From: Anaerolineales bacterium UBA5195
GTDB taxonomy: Bacteria > Chloroflexota > Anaerolineae > Anaerolineales > Villigracilaceae
Assembly: GCA_002412925.1 (NCBI GenBank)
Contig: DHVZ01000037.1
Location: forward strand, 100,879 to 164,878
Reading direction: 5' to 3'
DNA: 64,000 nt
In this document: piece after piece, positions 31,920-39,858 of the stretch
Numbering within the stretch: the first letter of the stretch is position 1
Layout of the letters: every line of letters begins with the position of its first letter
The notes under the pieces: generated by a model
What the model was told of the DNA's origin: nothing
Database searches by the model: none
What the model saw: only the letters and a program-made list of their open reading frames with translations
Position numbers and translations under genes: made by a program

Positions 31920-32740
31920 GCGCTTCCCTGACCGTTCAATTCGGCGGGAATGCAGTCAGCTTTCGCACTGACCACCCCGATCTTTTCAAGACACTCCAGG
32001 CGCACTTCAAATCTTGTTTGGCCCAATCAGGCCACCTGGTTGCTGAATATCATCTCACTGCCCTCACAGGGACCGAGTTTTGCGTCGCTGTCGATGGCGG
32101 TGTTTTGATTCCCCGGCTGGAGTTTGGGCAGGTTTTACAATTCCTGATACAGGATGCGCTCACGCGCCTGAACGGTGCATGCCTCTCCGGCCCAGTATTT
32201 CATGCCGCGGCGCTGGCCGATGCGCGAGGCGGGGTTATCCTGTGCGGGCAGAGCGGGAGCGGCAAATCTTCGCTGGCCGCCTGGCTGCTGGCAAAGGGCT
32301 ATCGTTACCTGAGCGATGAAGTCATCACTTGCGCCGAAGACGGCGGGCAAATCAGCGGTTTCGCGCGCTCGCTGGTGCTAAAAAAAGGATCGGCCTTCAT
32401 CTGGCAGCATTTTCTCGGGGTGAATGCGCGCGAGGGCTTGCTTCACTTCCCGGATGGCAGCGCCTGGATTGACCCTCTCCTGCTAAACCGGGATGGATTC
32501 TACCCCCAGGCCGCGCCGCGGCTGTTGCTCTTTCCGCGTTACGCGCCGGAGGCCGGCTTCCGCGTGACCAAGCTCACCCCGGCGGAAGCCCTGTTCCGCC
32601 TGCTGCAAACCCTGGTTAATGCCCGTAACCTGCCCGATTCTGGGCTGGGGAGCGCTGCGCGCCTCGCCCGTCAGGTTTCTGCCTACAGCCTGGAATATTC
32701 CAACCTCGAAACCGCAACCGCATGGATTCAACAAGCCTGA
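31916..32740 (+). CDS. HPr kinase-related P-loop protein
   Basis: A 274-residue protein related to the C-terminal kinase domain of HPr(Ser) kinase. The P-loop GQSGSGKSSLAAWL begins near residue 110 and is followed by the strand GYRYLSDEVITCAEDG, corresponding to the catalytic Asp region of HprK relatives. There is no full HprK N-terminal domain. Homologues occur beside PqqD-like proteins and nucleotidyltransferases (the arrangement called HPr-rel-A in family databases, from memory) and in lasso-peptide clusters, where such kinases phosphorylate the peptide. Its GTG start overlaps the PqqD stop, and its end overlaps the next gene by 19 bases. Confidence 0.85.
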   Translation: MSASLTVQFGGNAVSFRTDHPDLFKTLQAHFKSCLAQSGHLVAEYHLTALTGTEFCVAVDGGVLIPRLEFGQVLQFLIQDALTRLNGACLSGPVFHAAALADARGGVILCGQSGSGKSSLAAWLLAKGYRYLSDEVITCAEDGGQISGFARSLVLKKGSAFIWQHFLGVNAREGLLHFPDGSAWIDPLLLNRDGFYPQAAPRLLLFPRYAPEAGFRVTKLTPAEALFRLLQTLVNARNLPDSGLGSAARLARQVSAYSLEYSNLETATAWIQQA

Positions 32741-33885
32741 ACCAGACCTATCGCCTGCTGGCCTTGTGCGCGCGCGTGGAGCGGCATCCGCGCTTCGAGG
32801 AGCAGTTGGCCTGTCAGTTGCGCGATTTTACCGCCTGGGATGAACTGCCTGCCCAGGCGGAATTGCATGGCATCGGACCTTTGCTCTGGTATCATTTCCA
32901 GTCGGTCGAGGTTGTCATCCCCGAAACCACCCACCGCGCCTTGCGGGGATTGTACTTGCGCCATCGCGCCCTCAACCAAATTCACACCCAAAGCCTGCTG
33001 GAACTGCTGACCCTGCTTGACCAGCGGGACATCCGCCCGCTGGTCTTGAAAGGGCTGGCGTTGGCCTGGCGGGCTTACCCCGACCCTGCCCTGCGTCCGA
33101 TCAGTGACATTGACCTGCTCCTGGCGAAAGATGAGCTACTGCCCGCCCTGGAGGTCCTGAGACAGGCCGGGTATTGTGTTGCCACGCCGCGATCACAGCT
33201 TAAGCGGTTGCCCAAAGAATTGACCGCCAATTCCCCGCCCCGCAACGGGATTTCGACGCACATCGAGCTTCATCATTATGACCCCGCCCATCGCGCTTTC
33301 AACGACAATGCTCCCGATAACGAGTTCCGCGATTTTCGTGAGCCGCCGCAATGTTTGGTGATTGACGGCTGTAAAGTGTACACCGCCTCCCCGTTGGATA
33401 CCCTGTTGTACTTGATGCGTCACTTGCGCGGGCACCTGTTCGATGCCCGCGCCGACCGGCCCCTGCCGCTCAAATGGATGGCGGATATTCTCAGCCTGGT
33501 CGAAAAACAAGCTGATGAAATCGACTGGTACGCCCTCTGCCAGCGCGACCCGGCTTTCCTGAAACATTTGGCTGTCTTATACAGTCTGACGCCCCTGCCC
33601 GAACAATATAAAAACCGCCTCCCAATTAAAACGGCCGGGAAGCTGGGCGGTATGGGGCAGTACCCGGGCGGCTGGCCGCAGTGGCCTTTTCGCACCTGGA
33701 AAAATATTGGTTTCTGGCCTTATCTCTGGCGCACATTTTCGCCCCCCTCAGAGTGGTGGCTGCGCTTGTATTATGGAATTGATTCAGGTTCTATCTTCTG
33801 GCATGGACAGGTTTTGTACCGCCTGCGCCTGTTCCAATTGATGGGATGGGCGCTGGTGCGCCGCCTGCCGTTTATCCGGCGTTGA
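32722..33885 (+). CDS. Nucleotidyltransferase family protein (NTP_transf_5 type)
   Basis: A 387-residue protein of the uncharacterised nucleotidyltransferase group. The metal-binding aspartates are D129 and D131 in LRPISDIDLLLAKDEL, preceded by the conserved PLVLKGLALAWRAYPDPALR. The remaining histidine-rich HIELHHYDP segment supplies the third acidic/basic site. Proteins of this family accompany HprK-like kinases and PqqD-like proteins, and their reaction is unknown. The start overlaps the kinase gene by 19 bases, so all of 31647-33885 is one translationally linked block. The end overlaps the convergent APH-like gene by 14 bases. Confidence 0.85.
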   Translation: MDSTSLNQTYRLLALCARVERHPRFEEQLACQLRDFTAWDELPAQAELHGIGPLLWYHFQSVEVVIPETTHRALRGLYLRHRALNQIHTQSLLELLTLLDQRDIRPLVLKGLALAWRAYPDPALRPISDIDLLLAKDELLPALEVLRQAGYCVATPRSQLKRLPKELTANSPPRNGISTHIELHHYDPAHRAFNDNAPDNEFRDFREPPQCLVIDGCKVYTASPLDTLLYLMRHLRGHLFDARADRPLPLKWMADILSLVEKQADEIDWYALCQRDPAFLKHLAVLYSLTPLPEQYKNRLPIKTAGKLGGMGQYPGGWPQWPFRTWKNIGFWPYLWRTFSPPSEWWLRLYYGIDSGSIFWHGQVLYRLRLFQLMGWALVRRLPFIRR

Positions 33886-34861
33886 CGAATTCCTGCAAAT
33901 AAGCCGGAACGGCACTGGCATATTCCGATTTGAGTTCGGGGGGCAGGTTCGCGATGACCATCTGCCAGGTCAGTGCGCGGTTGACGTAGCCAATCCGTTG
34001 AGCGAGAGCAACAATGGATTGCAATTCGGCCAACGGTGCATAACCCGTCCAATAAGAGAGATACCAGTCGCGCAGTTTCAGCACTTCAGGGGCATCAGGT
34101 GGCAGATCAAGTGAGTTTTCGATACTGCGCAGCATGACCACCAGCGTGAAAAACGGATGGGTCAGGGCGCTTTCTCCCCAGTCAGTAAAGATAATGCGTC
34201 CATCTTGAACAAAAATGTTGCCGTCATGGAAATCATCGTGGTGAATGGTTTCAGGAATCCCAAAAGAAGCCAGCCGCGCGCACATCCGCTCAAATTGCGG
34301 TCCAAAAGTTCTGAGACTCCGGTATTCATCGATGGTCAGGCCTTCAGGCTGGTCAAGCAGCATGGTGGATTCGTCAGCAACCAATTGCTCAAAGAGTCTG
34401 GGGAGATGGCTCAAGCGGCGATCCAACAGGCCCAGGGCAAGCAAATCACCCTGGTACGCCATCAGGCTTTTCTGCAAATCAACGTAAAGGGGCAAGACCT
34501 CCCGCCAGCGCTCGATGGATTTCTCAGCTTTGATGAAGGTGCGCAGCGGCACGCCGGAATCGCGCATCAAGAGCCAGTGACGAGTCAAATCAACGGCGAG
34601 CAAGCTGGGGCTTAGTTCCGGGCGGAGTTGGGCGAGAAAAGCCGTCAGTCCGGTTTCGTGCCCAAAATAGGGAGCGGAGGCTTTGAAGTAAATCGTCCCA
34701 GCCTCGGTCGGCGCCTGCAAAACAGTAGACCAGGGACGGATGTGCGGCTGCTCGATTGCGCCACCGAGGTTGATATTTTGGCGGGCTAATTCGGTGCAAA
34801 TCCAGGTTTGGGCGGATTCCAGCCAGCCGGGTTCCTGCCAGGGAGATGGGTTGCCGGTCAT
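33872..34861 (-). CDS. Aminoglycoside phosphotransferase-like kinase
   Basis: A 329-residue protein with the APH/choline-kinase fold. The catalytic loop reads TIHHDDFHDGNIFVQ (HxDxHxxN) and the metal-binding motif is IIFTDWGES, both near residues 205-230. IYFKASAPYFGHE near residue 70 carries the ATP-anchoring lysine and glutamate. Substrates of the family include sugars, choline, homoserine and antibiotics; none can be named here. There is no ribosome site. A TATAAT lies seven bases upstream of the ATG (34869-34874), so a leaderless transcript is possible, although the metallo-hydrolase gene ends only eight bases upstream. Ends overlapping the nucleotidyltransferase gene. Confidence 0.85.
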   Translation of the reverse strand: MTGNPSPWQEPGWLESAQTWICTELARQNINLGGAIEQPHIRPWSTVLQAPTEAGTIYFKASAPYFGHETGLTAFLAQLRPELSPSLLAVDLTRHWLLMRDSGVPLRTFIKAEKSIERWREVLPLYVDLQKSLMAYQGDLLALGLLDRRLSHLPRLFEQLVADESTMLLDQPEGLTIDEYRSLRTFGPQFERMCARLASFGIPETIHHDDFHDGNIFVQDGRIIFTDWGESALTHPFFTLVVMLRSIENSLDLPPDAPEVLKLRDWYLSYWTGYAPLAELQSIVALAQRIGYVNRALTWQMVIANLPPELKSEYASAVPAYLQEFVNAG

Positions 34862-34868
34862 GCAGGCG

Positions 34869-34874
34869 ATTATA
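34869..34874 (-). promoter_or_regulatory. -10 element (TATAAT) immediately before the APH-like ATG
   Basis: TATAAT read on the minus strand with seven bases to the ATG at 34861. No ribosome site is present. It overlaps the stop codon of the upstream gene, and no good -35 is obvious. Confidence 0.4.
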
Positions 34875-35613
34875 AAGGGTGAGTAGCAAAAAAGTCAGGG
34901 AACATATGGCTGGCTGAGAGCGTGACTTCGGGATAAGCCGCAGCGAAGGCGCGCAGGCGCGGCATGTGCGGGCCAAGCGCCAGCCGGATCGTCCAGGCGG
35001 GGATGTCGGGACGGGAAAAATCCGCGGCGGCATCGCCGCAATGGAGGTGCCAGCCTGTTTCAGTTTGAATAGCCACGCCACAGTGTCCGCGTGAATGATA
35101 GGGCAGCGGGATCAGCCAAATTTCAGGCGTAAACCCTGGCAGGCGGATGGCGTCAAAGTCATACCATTTCTCGCCAGTGGGCTCGTAAAGCGCCCAGTGA
35201 GGTCGATGACGAATACTGCGGCGATTGTAAGCCAGTTCAAAGAAGTTACGTGGCCCAGCCATAAACGCCTCGTACTCGGCTCGGCTGAGATGCACCTGCG
35301 CCTCAGGAAAATCTGGCAGGCCGCCGCAATGGTCAAAATGCATGTGCGTCAAAACAATATGGCGAACATCCCCTGGTTTGTATCCCAGACGCTGCACCTG
35401 CCGAACAGCGCTTTCCTCAATCTTGTAGGGCATCTGGGTAATGACCCGAAAAAACTGGATGAATGGTGCCGGATACAGATAATCATCCTGCCCCAACCCG
35501 GTATCAACCAACGCCAATCCCTGGTTGGTCTCGACCAACAAACAGAGTGTGCCGGTTTTCCAAGCGTTGAAGCGGGAATTGCAGGTAAAACAATTGAGAA
35601 AACGGAGGCTCAT
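34870..35613 (-). CDS. Metallo-beta-lactamase fold hydrolase
   Basis: A 247-residue MBL-fold protein. The metal motif HxHxDH reads HIVLTHMHFDHCGGLPDFP. LVETNQGLALVDTGLG is the preceding strand, and LIPLPYHSRGHCGVAIQ the next histidine-bearing loop. It resembles the group of quorum-quenching lactonase-like and general hydrolases. The start at 35613 is preferred because the family begins with a short strand; an in-frame GTG at 35646 overlaps a -10-like TATAAT (35635-35640). It is followed after eight bases by the APH-like kinase gene on the same strand. Confidence 0.88.
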   Translation of the reverse strand: MSLRFLNCFTCNSRFNAWKTGTLCLLVETNQGLALVDTGLGQDDYLYPAPFIQFFRVITQMPYKIEESAVRQVQRLGYKPGDVRHIVLTHMHFDHCGGLPDFPEAQVHLSRAEYEAFMAGPRNFFELAYNRRSIRHRPHWALYEPTGEKWYDFDAIRLPGFTPEIWLIPLPYHSRGHCGVAIQTETGWHLHCGDAAADFSRPDIPAWTIRLALGPHMPRLRAFAAAYPEVTLSASHMFPDFFATHPL

Positions 35614-35813
35614 CGCAACATTGATTCCAAAAATATTATACGTCACCTGACTTTCTCTGTATAATCAACAGAGTCTCTTTCAAGAAAGAAATCACCATTA
35701 TCGGGGTGAAAAGTCACAAGTTTATTTTTTGTAGCGTTTGCTACTCTTTTTTGGATGATTTTCCAGTATGCTGGTCTTGTTGTTCTCTCCATCCCCTTCA
35801 TTCAGGAGCGCTC
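35614..35813. other. Divergent promoter region before the LctP-type permease
   Basis: About 200 bases without a gene. Two -10 elements lie back to back: TATAAT on the minus strand at 35635-35640 (for the MBL gene) and TATAAT on the plus strand at 35660-35665 (for the permease). The -35 hexamers are poor in both, so an activator is possible. Confidence 0.5.
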
Positions 35814-37364
35814 ATGAATTTGCTGTCCGTCTTTCTTGCCCTGTTCCCGGTCCTGGTCATCCTCATCCTGCTCGTCTGGCGGCGGATGGCTGCCGATACG
35901 GTCGGCCTGATCGGCTGGCTGGTGGCCCTGCTGGTGGCCTGGCTCTACTTCCAGACGCCGCTCCCCATCGCCCTAAAAGCCAGCCTGGCGGGGGTAATCG
36001 CCTCATTCCCGATCACGCTGATGGTCGCCACCTCGATTTTGCAGGTCAGCTTGATGCTCGAAACTGGGGCCATCTCACGGGTGGTCGCGCTGGTTAAATC
36101 CGTCTCGCCGCGCGATCAGGTCGTACAGATCATGATCATCAACATCGGCTTTGGAACGCTGCTGGCCGCCATGGGCGCCACGCCCGTCTCGATCCTGCCG
36201 CCGATCATGCTGGCGATGGGCTATTCATCCTTTATCGCCATCGCCCTGCCCGCCCTGGGCTATGATGCGCTTTGCACCTATGCCCTGCTGGGCGTCCCGG
36301 TGGTCGTTTTTGCCACTTTCGTCGGCCAGCCGGTCAATGAAGTCGGCACCTACTTCGCCCGTTTTATGCCAATCATCTCCAGTTGCATCGCGCTGGGCAT
36401 GTTATGGATAGTGGGCAAGTGGAAAATGGTCGCGAGCGGCTGGTTGCCCGCCCTGATCTCTGGTCTGACCGCTGGGTTGATCGCCATTGGGATGAACGCC
36501 CTCGGGCTGATTCCACTGACCGGCGTCGCCGCTGGATTGGGCGTGATTGTGGCGATGCTGCTTTACCTGCTGATCAGACGAAAACCGCTCTGGGACCGCA
36601 GCGTCTTGACCGAAACCGATCTTCAGTCCGAAAAGCGGATGCCACTCTGGATCGCCAGCTCCCCCTGGCTGATCCTGACCTTTTTCGCGGTGTTGGTCAA
36701 CCTGCCCGGCCTGCCCTTTTACGAGTTGACCTTTAAGACCTGGGCCATGCCCGTAGAAATCGTCCTCGGCGCGCCTGAAAAAGTGCGTCTGTTCTGGCAG
36801 GCCTATTTCTGGATTCTGATTAGCACCCTGCTGGCGATCCCCATCCTGAAACCGACCCAGACCCAGTTGTTGGTCTCCCTGAACAAATGGATTAAACGCG
36901 CACCGCGTCCGATGCTGGCTTCGGCGATCTTCTTTGCGATTGCCTACATCATCAACCACTCCGGCAAGGGACTGGATTGGCAGCTTGTCGATTCCAGCCG
37001 CAACATGGTGACTGTGCTGGCCAATGCTTCTGCTTCTGCCTTCGGGAACTTCTACCCGCTGGTGGCACCCTACCTGGGCCTGCTGGCTGGTTTCATCAGC
37101 GGATCCGAAGCCTCGGCGATCGCCATGCTGACCGCCCTGCACCTTTCAACGGCCGAGAAAATCGGCGCCCTCGGGCTGATCGTGGCCGCTGCGAGCGGGA
37201 TTGGCGGCGGACTGGCCTCGGTCATCTCACCGGCCAAGTTGCAGAATGCGGCCGCCAGTATCGACCGGATCGGCGAAGAATCCGCCGTGCTCCGCGTGAC
37301 CTTTGTAGTCTCGCTTGTCATCACCGCCGTCTGCGCACTGATGGCTATGTTCTGGGCGTTTTAG
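35814..37364 (+). CDS. L-lactate permease family (LctP) transporter
   Basis: A 516-residue, roughly 12-segment membrane protein of the LctP family, which carries lactate and glycolate with protons. The diagnostic stretches are NIGFGTLLAAMGATPVSILP, ALPALGYDALCTYALLGVP and GLLAGFISGSEASAIAML near the C-terminus. AGGAG lies seven bases before the ATG at 35814; an in-frame start at 35706 would add a Cys-rich stretch without support. It is alone between terminators. With the AOR, 2-oxoacid dehydrogenase and Acs in this window, uptake of small organic acids is plausible. Confidence 0.9.
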   Translation: MNLLSVFLALFPVLVILILLVWRRMAADTVGLIGWLVALLVAWLYFQTPLPIALKASLAGVIASFPITLMVATSILQVSLMLETGAISRVVALVKSVSPRDQVVQIMIINIGFGTLLAAMGATPVSILPPIMLAMGYSSFIAIALPALGYDALCTYALLGVPVVVFATFVGQPVNEVGTYFARFMPIISSCIALGMLWIVGKWKMVASGWLPALISGLTAGLIAIGMNALGLIPLTGVAAGLGVIVAMLLYLLIRRKPLWDRSVLTETDLQSEKRMPLWIASSPWLILTFFAVLVNLPGLPFYELTFKTWAMPVEIVLGAPEKVRLFWQAYFWILISTLLAIPILKPTQTQLLVSLNKWIKRAPRPMLASAIFFAIAYIINHSGKGLDWQLVDSSRNMVTVLANASASAFGNFYPLVAPYLGLLAGFISGSEASAIAMLTALHLSTAEKIGALGLIVAAASGIGGGLASVISPAKLQNAAASIDRIGEESAVLRVTFVVSLVITAVCALMAMFWAF

Positions 37365-37384
37365 CTACGCGAGGAAAATCAATC

Positions 37385-37428
37385 AAAAGAGGAGCAGGCC
37401 TCCAGTTGGAGATACCTGTTCCTCTTTT
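37385..37428. terminator. Terminator between convergent permease and LysM genes
   Basis: AAAAGAGGAGCAGG at 37385-37398 pairs with 37415-37428 (one wobble), with A and T outer ends. Confidence 0.85.
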
Positions 37429-37464
37429 ATTCAGCTGATTGGCGGCTACCCGCCCCTAAACCGC

Positions 37465-38232
37465 TTACTTCACGCGGATCGTCATACCCGCATAAATCCA
37501 GTTCGGATTCTTGATCTGCGGGTTGAGCAATTGCAAATTATAGACCGTCGTCCCATAGCGGTTGGCAATAATCCGCAGCGTATCTCCGCGCTGAACTGTG
37601 TAATAGGACGGATTATAACCAGACGAGCTGCCTCCGCCCGGTTTATTGATCACTTGACCGGCATAGATCAGGCTGGCATTTGAAATTTGCGAATTAACCG
37701 CCAGGATATCATTCACCGTTACTCCCCAACGGGCAGCCAGTTTACGCAGCGTATCCCCGCGCTGAATGACGTAGGTGGAGCCAGAAGCTGGCGGGTTATA
37801 GGGCGGCGGGGACGGGGGCACATATCCACTGCCAGGGATAGTTAATCGCTGCCCGGCGTAGATCAGGTTGTAATTATAGATGCCATTCAAATTCGCAATC
37901 GCATCCATGGTCGTGCCATAGCGGGCGGCAATTTTCTTGAGCGTATCCCCGTGCGCCACAATGTAAGTGGAGTATCCATTGCCATTATCCCAGGCAGCAC
38001 CGGGCATTTGCAATACTTGGCCCGCATAGAGCCAATAACCCAACCCAGGATTTGCCAGCCTCAACGCCGATACTGTCGTGCCGCAGTATGAGGCAATGCC
38101 TCCCAGGGTATCGCCCCACTGGACGGTATAGCTCGAGCCACAGCCCGACCAGGCCTGGGCGCTGCCAGTTCCAGCAAAAGATACCAGCAAAATCGCAATA
38201 AGAACGACAGATTGGAAAACCTTTTTCATCAT
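37465..38232 (-). CDS. Exported protein with four LysM domains
   Basis: A 255-residue protein with a Sec signal (MMKKVFQSVVLIAILLVSFA, cleavage after about AQA) and four LysM modules of about 44 residues, each opening with a GDTL motif: VQWGDTLGGIA, VAHGDTLKKIA, IQRGDTLRKLA and VQRGDTLRIIA. The linkers are Pro/Gly/Ser-rich. It has no catalytic domain, so it probably binds N-acetylglucosamine-containing wall or sheath polymers. AGGAGG six bases before the first ATG gives a strong start. It is separated from the pyruvyl transferase gene by repeat R1 copy 4. Confidence 0.93.
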   Translation of the reverse strand: MMKKVFQSVVLIAILLVSFAGTGSAQAWSGCGSSYTVQWGDTLGGIASYCGTTVSALRLANPGLGYWLYAGQVLQMPGAAWDNGNGYSTYIVAHGDTLKKIAARYGTTMDAIANLNGIYNYNLIYAGQRLTIPGSGYVPPSPPPYNPPASGSTYVIQRGDTLRKLAARWGVTVNDILAVNSQISNASLIYAGQVINKPGGGSSSGYNPSYYTVQRGDTLRIIANRYGTTVYNLQLLNPQIKNPNWIYAGMTIRVK

Positions 38233-38313
38233 GAGACGCCTCCTTTTATCCTGGCTCTATATTAAGACAAAATGAGCGCAAACAACATTATCAAATCATA
38301 ATAGGGTCATTCT

Positions 38314-38380
38314 CGACTCTTTGAGAATCGCTTTGGTAGACCCCACATTTTGGGGTATTGGTAAAAAATCCTAAAAACCT
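38314..38380 (+). repeat. Dispersed repeat R1, copy 4
   Basis: CGACTCTTTGAGAATC, then CTTTGGTAGA, then CCCCACATTTTGGGGTATT, then AAAAATCCTAAAAACC. Same block order as copy 3. It lies in the 147-base gap between the LysM gene and the 3' end of the pyruvyl transferase gene. Confidence 0.75.
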
Positions 38381-39681
38381 TATTCTGTAGATGAAGCGGA
38401 AAGGGGTGTTTGGGTTATGGATTCGAGAATCATTAACATTTCGTTCCTGGACTTTGCGACCGAAGCTTGTCCTTGCTGGGAGGTTCTTTTCAGTTCCACG
38501 GACATGTCTCGGCCCAGGCACATCCGCACAGCCTCATCCAACGTCTCCACACTCAATTCTTCCACCGGGAGAAGTATCGGCCAGCCAAGGGCCTTTGCCT
38601 GGGCGCTGACTTTCCCACCCCCGGCCACTGAATCGACCGCCACGACCGGCAGATTGTTTTTCAGCCCAAGCACCAGCCCATGCAGACGGTTGGTGATCAG
38701 CACATCCACTTTGCGGAGCAGGCTTTCAAACTCGCGGCCAGATTTGAGCCCAACCCGATTATGATGGATGACCGTATCCAGCCAGATTGGCACAACCTGG
38801 CCAGTATCCAGATATTCCCTGAAAACTTGTTTAACGTACAGATGGCGCTGGCGTTGCCCATAAGCCACCTGCCGTTCCACCAACAGGACTCCCGCCACCG
38901 GTAAATACTCTTGCTTCCGGGCGAAAGCAATGTCTACCCTGTTTTCTTGAAGATTATCGCGAGCCAGCAAGTAGTCGAACCCCGCCTTTCCTGCTTCGTA
39001 AGTGGTCAAATTTACACCTATTTTGACACAGTGCGTAAATTGCTCCAACAGCATGGATGGAATGCTCTTACGCGGATACCAGGGCCCGCAGACAAAGATA
39101 AAAATACCATAGTCCAATGGATTAATCTCGGCAAGCTTTGGCCCTTGGACACCATCCTCGCCATTTGAAGCCACGGTGAAGGCAACTCCGGCCTCGCTGA
39201 GCCACTCGCAGACTACTTCCATCGCTTCGACATCGCCAAACGTGCCACCCCCACCAGGGATGCTGAAGTGTCCGGCCACTAATGCAGAGCTGCCGGCAGG
39301 TCGCTTCTCCACAGAACCAGGTCGGGGGCGCATCTGCATTTGGAACTGGAACCAGTGGGTGGAAAATTCTTTCTTCAGCAAGTTCAGCAGATTCCCCGAA
39401 GCCGCCAACAGGCGCAAATCGATGTTCGCCTGGTGAAACTTCGAAACAAAATACTCCGCCTCCACGCGGGCTTCCGCTGCCTGGCCGTATTCGTCGCAGG
39501 CAATGTTCTCGTTCCGCGCAGCCGGGCCAAGTAACCGCAAACCCAGCGCAACAGCGGTTTTGCGGGCATTTTCTTCGGCCTTCTGCGCAGCCTGTTCAAG
39601 CGCCTTGTCACGGGCATCTTTCGCCGCACGATCAATGCGCTGTGAGGCAATTACGCGGATGGTTTCAGGTTCGGGCTTCAA
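38380..39681 (-). CDS. Polysaccharide pyruvyl transferase family protein
   Basis: A 433-residue protein of the pyruvyl transferase/CsaB family. The GT-B-like signature appears as ISIPGGGGTFGDVEAMEVVC-type sequence near residue 145 and, in the C-terminal half, DVLITNRLHGLVLGLKNNLP with the conserved RLHG. Family members add pyruvate to cell-surface polymers or act as glycosyl or sulfo transferases. The first 50 residues are a charged helix (KDARDKALEQAAQKAEENAR), unusual for the family. No ATG is available near the N-terminus. I chose the TTG at 39681 because AAAGGA lies nine bases before it; a TTG at 39699 is the alternative. Neighbouring LysM protein suggests a cell-envelope role. Confidence 0.82.
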   Translation of the reverse strand: MKPEPETIRVIASQRIDRAAKDARDKALEQAAQKAEENARKTAVALGLRLLGPAARNENIACDEYGQAAEARVEAEYFVSKFHQANIDLRLLAASGNLLNLLKKEFSTHWFQFQMQMRPRPGSVEKRPAGSSALVAGHFSIPGGGGTFGDVEAMEVVCEWLSEAGVAFTVASNGEDGVQGPKLAEINPLDYGIFIFVCGPWYPRKSIPSMLLEQFTHCVKIGVNLTTYEAGKAGFDYLLARDNLQENRVDIAFARKQEYLPVAGVLLVERQVAYGQRQRHLYVKQVFREYLDTGQVVPIWLDTVIHHNRVGLKSGREFESLLRKVDVLITNRLHGLVLGLKNNLPVVAVDSVAGGGKVSAQAKALGWPILLPVEELSVETLDEAVRMCLGRDMSVELKRTSQQGQASVAKSRNEMLMILESITQTPLSASSTE

Positions 39682-39804
39682 GTGAGATTTTCCTTTCAAA
39701 AAGACAATCAGAAGAGCGGATGTTCTCGCGGGAGTGTCTGCATAGTCCGGTCAGCGTCTGCATTCTTGGTTAAGAGGCGATAATTGTGAACAAACGCCCT
39801 TGAC

Positions 39805-39821
39805 ATTATATATCGTATAAT
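39805..39821 (+). promoter_or_regulatory. -10 element within an inverted repeat before the TIR gene
   Basis: ATTATA-TATCG-TATAAT is a perfect six-base inverted repeat whose right half is a consensus -10. TTGACA directly precedes it but is only ten bases from the -10. A repressor dimer could bind here. GGAG lies seven bases before the ATG at 39859. Confidence 0.45.
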
Positions 39822-39858
39822 ACAGCCAAGAGGGAAACTCCTCTAAGCGGAGTATAAA

